Assembly: GCF_050003625.1 (NCBI RefSeq)
Contig: NC_134400.1
Coordinates: 226,092,085 to 226,156,084 of the forward strand
Reading direction: 5' to 3'
DNA length: 64,000 nucleotides
Source: Haematobia irritans
Taxonomy: Eukaryota; Arthropoda; Insecta; Diptera; Muscidae
Below, piece by piece: positions 21,301 to 32,734 of the stretch (its first letter is position 1; each line of letters begins with the position of its first letter). A program made the translations under genes and the position numbers. The notes below the pieces were generated by a model, which saw only the letters and a program-made list of their open reading frames with translations, was not told where the DNA came from and made no database searches.

Positions 21301-22880
21301 AAAATAAAAGGATTTTCAAATTTGTGTTGAGAAGGAACTACGTCAATTGTTCATGACATGATATTAAATATATGTATTAATACTTGAAGAACACACATCA
21401 AAATAATACATTTATTCTATGAACGGGTCTCATAAATTGTATGAAAATATTTCATAAATTTGAAAAAAAAATGATTTCAGATGCCTACAAATATATACAT
21501 AATATTTACGAACAATTCGTATAATATTTTCTTTTTTGTCCGAAAGGCGTTTTATACAAAGTTTATAACCAATTACTGAAGCTTTGAAATATTTCAAAAT
21601 GTCATTTGCATTGCTGAATATTTTGGTGTTTGGCTGAATTTGGAGAGAACCTGACCCTATAACGGGCACGACAAGAACTACGCTCACGCTGACTCTCTTA
21701 AAAACATTTGGTTGTTATTGTTGAAGTCTTCATCACAATATTATATTTTCGAATACTCATCACTGGTATAAGAAATCTGTTATTCCACTAAGCTGAAATA
21801 TGTGTCATTTCTTTTCCAATTAACAACCTTACTGGCTACATCGAACATTAAATGCCGGTGATGGAGTATTCTTAAATAATTACCAATTACTTAAATATCA
21901 ATGGAAATGGTCAGCATCGACCCACTACTGGATGGCAAATCGCCATGAAACCAAAATCAACAAAAGTCAAAACGGCCATTGTCTCATTCTTCGAAGTTGC
22001 ATGAAGCTGTCTAAGTTTGTCCATGAGTTTAATGTTTCTTTCTTGTTGAGTTTGTTGCAAGTTTTGCTTTGTTTCTTTTTTTTTTTGTTTTTTTGACAGG
22101 TTAATGTATGTCCGTTTACACACAAAGTTGAGTTGAGTTTATTTTGTTCATAATAAAATTCAATTAGAAAAACTTCAGTTGAACCGGGTGAGGGTGTGCT
22201 GTTAGCAGCAACAATGTCTATTAGAAAATTGACATTAAAAAATTGAAGCATGTTAGAAAATTGTTGTTTGCTTTATTTTTTTCCTTGCAACAAATTATTG
22301 AATGCAAGTGCAAAAAGATGACTTATAGATTAGATGCCAGATGGATTAGTTGATTTTCTGGAATTGTTTTTATAATCGCTTACTTCAAAGTGCACTTTTT
22401 CGAAATTATAATTAATCAATCAATTACAATTAATTTGTGCTAAAAAGAAAATGAAATTATTTTAAATGGAATTTAATTCCTAAAAACCTCATGCATTCGA
22501 TTTCAGTACATACGAATTGTTTTATACAGATGTAAAACAATCCTAATGCTAATGCTCACTACACAAGAAACATAGTGGCCCCAATAGGGATTCTGAATAT
22601 AAAGTAAAACGAAAGGATGTCAACATATTTATCCTTTAAGTATATAGTAGGGATAACCTTTGGGGATATAGTAGGGATGAGAGCACACCTAAGACATTTT
22701 CTTCGTTGCAATGAAACTTTCATGAATTTGTACGATGAACTATCTACGTTCGTACGAATTACCATTTGTCGCCGATTGTTCAAACTCAAAAAGTGTAAAG
22801 ATATTATGACAACTTTATGATTATCTTCAATGAATGTTACATTCGGGGTGCTGCTTCTGAACGTAGACATTGAGCTGTGA
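21301..22880. other. Stretch without a recognisable gene
   Basis: AT-rich, no supported gene. Several frames of 70-100 codons are low-complexity (a minus-strand one near 21911-22123 is rich in Lys and Gln because of a T-run). Confidence 0.45.
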
Positions 22881-22984
22881 AATCCACAATCAAATTACTT
22901 GGGTTGCTGTAACGCTTGCCATCGGCACACCTCCTAACACCGTCTTATAAATTGTAAGTAAGTCCATACGTAATATATATAAAA

Positions 22985-23192
22985 TTAACAAAATTTTCTA
23001 TTGAAATAAAATTTTAACAAATTTTTCTATAGAAATAAAATGTTGACAAAATTTTCGATAGAAATAAAATTTTGACAACATTTTCTATAGAAATAAAGTT
23101 TTGAAAAAATTTTCTATAGAAATGAAATTTTAACAAAATTTTTCGATAGAAATAAAATTTTGACAAAATTTTCTATAGATATAAAATTTTGG
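22985..23192. repeat. ~29-bp AT-rich tandem repeat, locus 1
   Basis: About seven copies of a ~29-bp unit of the form 'acaaaattttctatagaaataaaattttg'-type text (described in parts: ACAAAATTTTCTATAG then AAATAAAATTTTG). It interrupts a tandem-module element whose 5' text is visible near 22880 and whose modules resume at about 23200. The same unit forms arrays at 39345-40160 and 59440-59770. Confidence 0.7.
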
Positions 23193-23195
23193 TAG

Positions 23196-23957
23196 ATTAT
23201 TTTTGGCTCGAGTGCCAACCATGATTATGAACTGATATGGACCAATTTTTGTGTGATTGGAGGTCGTCTATATATAACTATAGACTGATATGGACCAATT
23301 TTGGTATGGTTGTTAGAGACCATATACTAAAACCATGTTCCAAATTTGAAGCGGATCGGATGAATTTTGCTCCTCCAAGATGCTCCGGAATCTGGAGAAC
23401 GGTTTATATGGGGGCTATATAACATATAATTATGGACCGATATGGACCAATTCTGGCACGGTTGTTAGAGACCATATACTAATACCATGTTCCAAATTTC
23501 AACTGATCGGATGAAATTTGCTTCTCTTAGAGGCTCCGCAAGCCAAATCTGGGGATCGGTTTATATGGGGGCTATATATAATTATAGACCGATGTGGACC
23601 AATTTTTGCATGGTTATGAGAGACCATATACTAACACCATGTACCAAATTTCAGCCGGATCGGATGAAATTTGCTTCTCTTAGAGGCTCCGCAAGCCAAA
23701 TCTGAGGGTGCGTTTGTATGGGGGCTATACGTACAAGTGGACCGATATGACCCATTTGTGCTTGTGTCAAGTTTCAAGTCGATAGCTTCTTTCGTTCGGA
23801 AGTTAGCGTGATTTGAACAGACGGACGGACGGACATGCGTAGATCGACTCAGAATTTCACCACCGCCCAGAATATATACATTTTATGGGTTCTTAGAGCA
23901 ATATTTCGATGTGTTACAAACGGAATGACCCCATCCTATGGTGGAGGGTATAAAAAT
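23196..23957 (+). repeat. Tandem-module element, copy II (5' truncated)
   Basis: Roughly four ~153-bp modules with 'ggtttatatgggggctata', 'taccaaatttcagccggatc' and 'aaatttgcttctcttagagg', then a tail containing (GACG)n and the end 'tatggtggagggtataaaaat'. The palindromic 5' end seen in other copies is absent. Leading sequence from about 22880 matches the start of the copy at 48807. Confidence 0.7.
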
Positions 23958-26116
23958 ATCATAGACATTGTTTTTCTGTACATGTCCGCATATTGAACAC
24001 TGACCACCTATTTGTGAGTACTGTAAATTCTTCAGTACTCGCACACACAACAAATAACTTTATTTGTCGAGATCGGTTTAGAATTTCAAATTAACCAAGG
24101 ATTAAATCGGCCCAGGAGTGGATTCCGAGTCAATTAGTATATATACTACATTATTGGCTAGAGGACTGATGTTCTAGTATCCATATTTTAATGTATGTAT
24201 ATCAAAGTTAGTCCTGTATCTAATTGAATTTATGACTATGTCAAGTGCAATATAAATAGGTCAAAATCAATAGATAGTAAGCAGATTAGAGCTCTCTGAA
24301 GGGCATATTCATTTCCGAAGCCGAACTCGGTCAAGATCTTGAAGTTAAAGTCGATCGTTTTCATTTTCATTTCCTTGTACATTCAATTTGGATTTCATTC
24401 AACGACAAAAATTAAGCAGAAAATTAAAACTAGCGAACGCAAAGCGATTCGTAAAAATTGTATTTAAATACATAACCTTTTAAGTTTGTGTGTGTCTCAT
24501 TCGTAATCTCCACAATAATAAATACTAGACTAGAGATTTATTATTAGAAACTTTGTGGCATATTACAATAGATTCATGTTAAAATGTATGAATAAATTCT
24601 GTTTTCACACCTAAAGACCAATGTGAATTGGTTGCATTTGCATTGTAACAAAATTGTTTGTATCTGAAAAAAAAATAAACTTCAATTACCATAGAATTTG
24701 CATTAAATAACCATTTTGTATGCAGACATGTTAGAAGATAATTAATGAATAAAGCTTACAGTTAAGGTTTTCTTATTTTATGATTATTTTATGATAAAGC
24801 CCACAGTCTGGAGATGGAAAGAAGATGCATATATCCACTGAACTCGGGCAAAGGAGTATCACCAATGTCACTACTATCATATTGTGTGGTAGAAAAAAAT
24901 GTTTAAAATATGCTAATAAAAAACGATGTATTTTTTAATGTTCAGGGATCTTAGAAACACGCATTGGATGAATCTGAATGCGAAAATTTGCACAGAAAAG
25001 GATACAGGTCTTTCTTCATATTTTCTTTAGGGAATGTAGGTTAATGTCTTTGTTGCAGTTGACATCGTTTTTTTCTTTTGCTGGTAGTCTGTGACAAAAG
25101 CAATGAATAAATTCGTAATTGATTACTTTATGGACGCAAACATGACTGCACAAACGTAGGTGTATAACTTATTTAGGTGGTATACAGCTCCATCTAAAAT
25201 CATTCACTTTGTCTCCCAAAGAATAACTCCGAGAATGGGAGATTTAATTTGTAATATTAAAATCGGTGAAAAAAAAACATTCCAAATCTAAAATATTGTC
25301 TATGTAGATCTTCAGGGAATTAAAATAAAATGAATTGCCACAGAAATTTCGGCAAAATTAGGGATCCTTTCCACTTGAAGTCATTATCATATTCTTTAGA
25401 TTCCCTGGAAATTCAAACAAAACAAATTGTCATGTAATCCCCATAAAGCAAACCACACAAGAAACTACAACCACAAGTGACGTTCATTGCGTATTGTATC
25501 TAGAGGGAATGGAAAAGGTGACAAATCACATCCCTTTGGTGTCAGTTCAATCAAAACAATTTCTGTTAAAATTGAACATAAAATCTTTTCGCATAATATA
25601 GGAATTTATTAACTGCTTCAAATAAAAGAAATTAAGGGGGACAAGAAAAGAACCTAACCGATAGATTGTGATTGTTGATATTCAAAGAAATCAATCACAG
25701 AAAAGAAACAACAATCATATGCGACATTGAATTGTGAAGTACCATGGAAATAAATATTGAAGAATCATTTACAACCAAATGACGGTGGAATCCAAAACAA
25801 CCAAAAAAAAAAAACATAAACATTGAGGGATCTCTCTAACAATTGCGAGTTCATTATTACACTCGAATAAATCTGTTAGACGAACGAATTAAGGTATGCT
25901 CTTAAATTGTTATTGGAACTTTATGAGCAGTTGGAATGGTTATCTAACAGTTTTGCACACCAAGGCCCAGTTTCTTCTACACAACAAACAGTTTCTCAGC
26001 TGTGGTTTATCTCCTCTCTGTGATCCTGGTGGAACTTCGAAGTATTTCAAAATTTCTGTAAATTGTTTCACACATAGTGTGACACGTCGTTTGGATTCGG
26101 CTAAAAATGTTGGTCT
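23958..26116. other. Stretch without a recognisable gene
   Basis: 24000-24540 has a TATA-like 'atataaatag' at 24251-24260 and 'aataaa' near 24517, a layout that could fit a solo LTR, but no TG..CA ends with matching target duplication were found. 25890-26116 is more balanced in composition and has a leucine-rich short frame; it is the target of the hAT-like element that follows. Neither is supported as a gene. Confidence 0.4.
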
Positions 26117-26304
26117 GTTGGCATCATTAGCATAGCTAGACAATTTTCCTAGGGGGGGAGGGGGGGGGGGGGCTATAGCCCCCCTAGCTAAAACTTTATA
26201 GACTGAACTTATAGGTTCAATTAATGTTTTATTTCATAAAATTGAATAAAAAAATAGACATCAAAATAACTCGACAATCAATTTATAATAAAGCAACTAA
26301 AAGT

Positions 26305-26738
26305 ACCCTACGGGAAATTGGTGCAAATTGCCACTGACGGACCTATCACAGAACTGGTACCTGTTCTCCAGTTAGTTGCAATTTTCACATTTAGTGAAAT
26401 AAAATTATCAGGATAACCTTTTGTCCGACATATTTCAAAAGTTTTTTTTTTCATTTCGGGTTCGATTAGGAGGCCAAATTGAAATAGATTTCTAAGAGTT
26501 TGTCCGAGACTGGTTCCTGAGGACCTGTTTATGGGTTGCTCTTGCTAAATTGTCCCAGGACGTGTCCTTTGGGATGAGTCCAAGACGCGTCCTAAAATGT
26601 AAGTTTACTCCGTCAATGAAAAACCCATGTTAAAGTGGACGGACCCTTCCATACGTTTTGGTCATAACTGGGACTGGTCCATACACACCAGGGACTAGTC
26701 CTGTACCAGTTCTGTGATTGATACATTTCCCGTAGGGT
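26305..26738. mobile_element. Short element, ACCCTACGGGAAAT ends, nested
   Basis: 434 bp with perfect 14-bp inverted ends ACCCTACGGGAAAT and a 3-bp flanking duplication AGT (26302-26304; 26739-26741). An internal 'cagaactggtac / gtaccagttctg' pair extends the symmetry. The superfamily is not certain; a 3-bp duplication is usual for CACTA-type elements. Confidence 0.7.
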
Positions 26739-26752
26739 AGTTCCACACTTTT

Positions 26753-27277
26753 CTCAGCAAAAAATGGGGAGTTGTTCTAAAGGCACAACTTTAAAAGCAC
26801 TTCCAAAAATGTCCTCACAAAGAAGTTAACTATTTTACCTACACAGGAAGTTTTTTTACTTCATTTTTTTTATATTTTAATGCGTAATTTTTTGTTTTCT
26901 TTTTTCAAATAGTTTAAAAAAAGAGTAAGAATAAATAAAATGGTACAAATTATTCAAATTTTGCCACAAAAATGCTAAATCCATTATAGAAAAATCGATA
27001 ATATTTGAAAAAACTTTTCAAACAAGCGTTAGAATGCATTAAAAATCATAAAAAGTATAAAAATTATTTATTTAGGAAAATATCACAAAATTTTTAATTC
27101 ACATTCAAAACACTGAATTCAGATCACACCTTAAGAAGTGATGCAAATTCATTGCAACGGTTGTTGAAACGATGGACATTCGTTCTATGACAAGTTCATA
27201 TTACATTCATCGCTTCTCCGCCACTTCCAGACCCAAAAAGAACATTTTCACTTCTTTTTTGGCGACGCTTTTTTGCA
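26753..27277 (-). mobile_element. CTCAGCAAAAAA element, relative of 18-702
   Basis: Reverse-oriented relative of the element at 18-702. It shares 'ggcacaac', 'gcacttcc', the paragraph around 'gaattcagatcacacctt' and the end 'ggcgacgcttttttgc'. Both ends are worn (CTCAGC in place of CCCAGC), fitting an older insertion. Confidence 0.6.
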
Positions 27278-27722
27278 GCATTATTAAGATATTAATTTAT
27301 GAAAGAATAGCTTTAATAACAATTACTATTTTTTATTCAACTAAATCATAAGTTCAACCACAGCTTTATTTCATAAATATCAGACTTCTACCACAACCCA
27401 AGTAATTCGATTGTGCATGAAAGTCTTTAGTGAAAGTTGTGCGTTGTACGAGTATATACTAGTTTAATTTTTATAAAAATGTAAAATCGTAAATAGGTTT
27501 TAAAATTCTGGGGGGGCTAAAATTTTTCTGGGGGGAGGGTCTAAGCCCCCTCCCCAGAGGCCTTCCTACGCTTATGGTTGGCATCGAACTTAACATAGAA
27601 TTGGATTGTACAATTTGATGGGATATATCTCGTATAATAAAGTCAAAACTATCCTGCCCCGTAATAATTTCGGTTATGTCTTAAAAGAAGATGCTACCAC
27701 GATATGGTTGTAGTTAAAAAGA

Positions 27723-29010
27723 ACAAGTATATACGGCCGTAAGTTCGGCCAGGCCGAATCGTATGTACCCTCCACCATGGATTGCATAGAAGCTTGTACT
27801 TCTTAACATCGTTTTCTAAATTGTGAGTTAGTCCATACGTGGTAGAGAGCCAGAATTGAAATAGGGGGGTCGCTTATATGGGGGCTATATACAATTATGA
27901 ACTTGATGTGGACCAATTTTTGTGTGATTGGGGATCGATTTATCTGAGGGCTATATATAACTATAGACCGATATGGGCCTAGTTAGACATGATTGTTAAC
28001 GGCCACATACTAGCATAATGTACCAAATTTCAACTGACTCGGATGAAATTTGCTCCTCCAAGAGCCTCTAAAACCAAATCTCGGGATCGGTTTATATGGG
28101 GGCTATATATGATTAAGGACTGATATGGACCACTTTTGGCATGGCTGTTAAATATCATATACTACCGTCACGTACCAAATTTCAACCAGATCGGATGAAT
28201 TTTGCTTCTCCAAAAGGCACCGGAGGTCAAATCTGGGGATCGGTATGTATGGGGGCTATATATAATTATGGACTGATATGAATCAATTCCTGCATGGTTG
28301 TTGGATAACATATACTTATACTACGTACCAAATTACAACCAAATCGGATGAATTTTGCTCTTCCAAGGGGAAATTTGCTTCTCTTAGAAGCTCCGCAAGC
28401 CAAATCGGGGGATCGGTTTATATGGGGGCTATATATAATTATTAACCGATGTGGACCAATTTTTCCATAGTTGTTAGAGACCATATACTAATACCATGTA
28501 CCAAATTTCAGCCGGATCGGATGAAATTTGCTTCTCTTATAGGCTCCGCAAGCCAAATCGGAGCATCGGTTTATATGGGGGCTATATATAATTATGGACC
28601 GATGTGGACCAATTTTTGCATGGTTGTTAGAGATCATATGCTGACACCATTTACCAAATTTCAGCTGGATCGGATAAAATTTGCTTCCCTAAGAGTCCCC
28701 GCAAGCCAAATTTGGGGGTCCGTTTATATGGGGGCTATACGTAAAAGTGGACCGCTATGGCCCATTTGCAATACCATCCGACCTACATCAATAACAACTA
28801 CTTGTGCAAGTTTCAAGTGGATAGCTTGTTTCGTTCGGAAGTTAGCGTGATTTCAACAGACGGACGGACGGACATGCTCAGATCGACTCAGAATTTCACC
28901 ACGACCCAGAATATATATACTTTATGGGGTCTCAGAGCAATATTTCGATGTGTTACAAACGGAATGACAAAGTTAATATACCCCCATCCTATGGTGGAGG
29001 GTATAAAAAT
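27723..29010 (+). repeat. Tandem-module element, copy III (both ends present)
   Basis: Begins 'caagtatatacggccgtaag' with palindrome TTCGGCCAGGCCGAA and ends 'tatggtggagggtataaaaat'. In between are about six ~150-bp modules, then the (GACG) run and 'ctcagatcgactcagaattt'. Long open frames inside (for example 28449-28850) arise because the 153-bp module is a multiple of three and lacks stops in one frame. Confidence 0.8.
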
Positions 29011-29498
29011 ATGTCTCGGTGGTAATAATTCCTACTCGGAGGATCGCATTCGAAATGTGCCTTCATTATGAATTTTTACAATATATAGGATATTTATCAA
29101 AAATTAAGGTTGGAGTTGGCGGTAGTCGTATGTCTTTCAAGCATAGTTGACCTGGTTTGTTCTCTTAATAACTGCCGGAAGTCGTTGACAGTTTCCTGTC
29201 ACAATATTTTTTAGTCACAATATTTTCTTTCAACATTTTGTAATTACATTTTAATGCGTCAATAGAGGAATTTTAAATCTGATCTTTACATTTTCCATAG
29301 AAGAGAAGACAATTTGGGGTTTTTTTGGAGGTAATATTCCTATCTATTTATTGTCCGCCCAATAAGCCAAATCGAGACTATATGTTTACTAGAGTAAATA
29401 CTAACATTATGAACTGAACTTCAAGCGAATCGAAAAGATATGTCTTTAGAACGCCCAAGAAGCTACATCTAGTGAAGGATCTATATCAGGGGTTGCTA
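29011..29498. other. Stretch without a recognisable gene
   Basis: No ORF, repeat border or RNA signal that I can support. Confidence 0.4.
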
Positions 29499-29745
29499 CA
29501 CCGAAGGAAAGTAAACTGTTTTATAGCAAGAATAAACTACTTCGCGCGACAATTTAACTAAATTGTACTCCACATTTTGAGATTTCCAGTTCATAAAATG
29601 ATTGAGAAATACTTAAAAAGAGGGAAGTTTCTTTGAGCTGTGGAAAATTTCGAAAAAATAATAAAATTTAACTACTAGCAAACATTTTTTTTCAATAAAA
29701 ATAAATTAGTTTTGGCGTTAGTTTAACTACGGATTTTTTTCTGTG
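29499..29745 (-). mobile_element. TA-target MITE, CACAGAAAAAAAT family, short copy
   Basis: 247 bp flanked by TA; left end CACCGAAGGAAAGTAAACTG, right end 'gttaactacgg'-like text then TTTTTTTCTGTG. It lacks the middle part present in the ~500-bp copies at 37599-38099 and 38660-39166. Confidence 0.7.
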
Positions 29746-31860
29746 TAGGAGGTATCCGATGAAAACTTCAGAACGCCCAAATCTGGTGATCGTTTTGTAA
29801 GGCCCTAAATAACATAATGTATATTCGTCTATATCACATTATGGATCTGAAATAATAATAATTTTACAAATATTTCCTCGAGTGTTCATGCATCGCATTG
29901 GGCAGCCACATGTGGCAAGATGCGTGACATTGTCATTGATATTGACATTAAAGAGTCACATACCAAAAAAAAATAATTCTGTAACCAATATACCTCACAA
30001 TGACAAAAGTAAGATCGATGCCTTTTTAATGCATATCAGGCGGATAGGTAAACACACAGACAAACAAAGACAAACAGACTCTGGGGAAGAAGAAAAAAGG
30101 TCATGTCTTCGATCTGTAATTAATCATTGGTTTAAGAAGTGTATTTCGTATTGCATCTGATAATTTTACACAGAAATATTACTCTTGTGTTTTATGTGAC
30201 ACGCTCGGCGCACTCGAATCTGTGTATTTACAAGTGTCAACCTCAGTGATTTCCTTGGAGTAACTTACAGTGTTGCGTCGGAGTTTTCTTGATTTTTTTA
30301 CCCAGCGAATGGTAGATGCCTTTCTTGATTTTTTTATGGAATATAGTGGAGTCCCTACCCACTCCAGTCTGATGTTTTCAATTCGTTCAATTTGTGTATC
30401 AAAATGAATTTCTAAAGTCTCTGGTACTGGAAAATTATCTGCCATAGAGATTTTAATGAGTATTAAAATGTCGGCTTTTCGAAATATTTGAGTTTTTCAA
30501 AATTTGAAAAAACAATTTTTCCAAAATTTTTAAAATTCGATTTTTCGAATATTCCACCTGTAAAAAAATTGAAAAAGTTTACTTTTGACTTTCGATTTGA
30601 CTCGGCTTACAAAAAGTTAAAAAAATAATCGATTAATCGATTTTTAAGATACGATAAGTCGACTTGGAGTTTTCGACTTTTGCATCCCTAATCTGTCACA
30701 CTTGTAAATTTGATTTCAATCTCAAAGCGAGAAACAAGACCTTTGCGGTAGAAATGCATAAATCATGTAGTGGTCGTTGCATCGAATTCGGGGGCTTGAT
30801 TAATTGCATTTACATGCCACCACAAGCATCCACTTACACATTCTCCCCTTACCTGGTCTACATAAAAGTTGTGGACATCAATCCAAGGCATCGTTAAAAT
30901 TGTTTTTATGGACTTTGACTTCTGGTCATTCTTCAGTGCGTAATTAAAAAAAAAAACGTAGACAACCCATCAAGATTTCTTATCAGTCTACCCAAATCTA
31001 ATCAGTTTAACGAGAATGTATATTTCCTTGCTATTGTCAGTCACATCTGACGTAAGATAATATAAAATTCAATCAGTGGCAAACAAAATATTAAAATGTT
31101 AAATAAGTTTATATTGTTGCAAAGCGGAAAATTGACTAAATAAAAACAACTCAATTGAATAGTTCTTGGCTCAACCCCACACAAAATTAACGCCATAAAC
31201 ATAACGTTCGTCCATATAACATTTAAAAAAATTCAAATTGATTCACTCATAATTAGACATTTGGCCTGGAAATAATTTAGGAAACAATTTCAAACATATT
31301 AGGTTTGATAATCATTTCATCACCTATCCATTGTATACCAATCCTCTTTGAGTTGGCCCAAGTACCATAATACGAAGATTTTTGTAACAGAAACAATGAC
31401 GAGGGCCTATAACGAAGCAGACGCCAACAGATCATGCAGAGAAGACATAAACGGAATCAAACAAAATAATCGACAATTAAATAATCCAAAAAGGAAGAAC
31501 TCCCAACGTGTGATGGTATTTGCCTTTTAGCGCGTGCTTGGTCGAATCCATGTTTTTTTTTTGGTTGTAGTTTTGTCTATTTTTTCACCACTATTTTTAT
31601 TAACATGATTTCGAAGAGCCCCCTAATGAGCTGATGGTGGTAACACATACCAACCACTTGAAAGCATATAAGCCATCAAGCATCAATCGAGGTGTGATAA
31701 GTTAGGAAATCAAGGAGGCCAACACCGCATTCTCAAATAATAACGAGATAAACTTCCAAATACCTCAATCTTGTCCACAATAAATAGACTAACAGACATT
31801 GGACCAACCGTTAATGATAAATAGACTACGGAGTTGATTTCGAGTCGATGTATAGGTCTA
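29746..31860. other. Stretch with one weak coding candidate
   Basis: Apart from the candidate at 30179-30445 nothing is recognisable. 30470-30665 is a run of TTTTCGAA / TTCGAAAA-like motifs of low complexity. Confidence 0.4.
30179..30445 (-). CDS. Weak candidate: 88-residue hypothetical protein
   Basis: A minus-strand frame from ATG 30445 to a stop at 30179, in context tctctATGG. Its residues are more protein-like than neighbouring frames: an acidic/hydrophobic start (MADNFPVPETLEIHFDT), a central EWVG, a basic Lys/Arg middle (KKSRKASTIRW) and a Ser/Thr-rich end. A good splice-donor-like GTAAGT lies inside, at about residue 60, so it could be an exon. I recognise no domain and see no partner exon. 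It may equally be chance. Confidence 0.25.
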   Translation of the reverse strand: MADNFPVPETLEIHFDTQIERIENIRLEWVGTPLYSIKKSRKASTIRWVKKSRKLRRNTVSYSKEITEVDTCKYTDSSAPSVSHKTQE

Positions 31861-31865
31861 GGACC

Positions 31866-32731
31866 ATTCAATTTTTTTTACTTTTTTGCAGAGAAAAAAG
31901 TGTTTTTATAGGTTACGTATATACATGTCTAGAACCATTACATGGCCATAGAGACCATGTACATTGTTTCCGTGACCATTTAATTTTTTAATTTTTTTGC
32001 AGCGAAATGAATTTTATAAAAATATTGAGCAGGTACACACGATTTTCATTTTGCGCGTCAGTCGTGTGTTGATTGTTCCTTGGAATCGATGGAGAATACG
32101 GAATTACTGTGTTTTGTGTTTATTTATTTATTCAGAAGTGGCACCTGGTTTTATGAGAACACAAAAAAGGAAAGTGTAATTGAACAAAAAGTATCTGTGT
32201 TTGTTCAGCATTTTGAAATATGGAATAATTTATTTTTATTTTTAGTTACATGATGTCTGCGTTGGTACATTTGATGGACACGAAGTAAATATGGAATGAT
32301 TTCTTATCATTGAAATTGAACCAAAATAGAGTGTGTAAAAATATGTGATGGTTGCTTGCACGACATTGATTTAGTTTATAAATAAACGAATAAATAAAGT
32401 TAATTTTGTGTTTTCTTTTCTCAAGTGGCGTCCTTTTTTAGACGGCGAAAATTTTTTTTCATAAAGATCAAAACATTTTAGATTGTGACCATGTTCTTTT
32501 AACTGGACATTTTTGACGAATACCATAACATTTTAGATCGTGACCATTGTTTTTTAATGGAAACAAAATTCTTTTTATCAATATAATAACATTTTATTTT
32601 TTCTTAGAACCATGTTCACTGAGCCAACATGGTTGCAGGTGACAATGTTACATGATCGCCGCAAAAACAGCTCCTTTATATTATTTTGCTCTTCAAATAT
32701 GATTGTGACAATCATATTTCTTCTCTGCGAG
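31866..32731 (-). mobile_element. CACGCAGAGAAG family, incomplete copy
   Basis: Reverse copy of 7070-8219. The shared blocks run in opposite order: 'accattcaattttttt', the 'catggccatagagaccatgta' region, the gtgcaaa/cgacatt block, three 'atctaaaatgtt' complements and the final 'atgattgtgacaatcatattt' then CTCTGCG. About 230 bp of the far end of the full-length element is missing at the left. Confidence 0.7.
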
Positions 32732-32734
32732 TAG

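Larger units (their letters stand above)
26125..27576. mobile_element. hAT-like element with G-run hairpins
   Basis: Flanked by a perfect 8-bp duplication GTTGGCAT (26117-26124 and 27577-27584) and by inverted ends CATTAGCATAG / CATAAGCGTAG. Just inside each end is a long G-run with a matching C-run (26151-26188; about 27510-27556) that can form strong hairpins. The 8-bp duplication supports the hAT superfamily. No transposase remains; the middle is taken up by two other short elements (26305-26738 and 26753-27277). Confidence 0.75.

Noticed and set aside
24000..24560. Solo LTR
   Set aside because: TATA and AATAAA are suitably placed, but I found no TG..CA ends with a matching short duplication.
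25896..26143. Exon around the hAT target site
   Set aside because: A leucine-rich stretch and an AG acceptor-like site are present, but no conserved motif or second exon was found.
28449..28850. 133-codon protein
   Set aside because: It is a read-through of tandem 153-bp modules; the same residues recur in every array.
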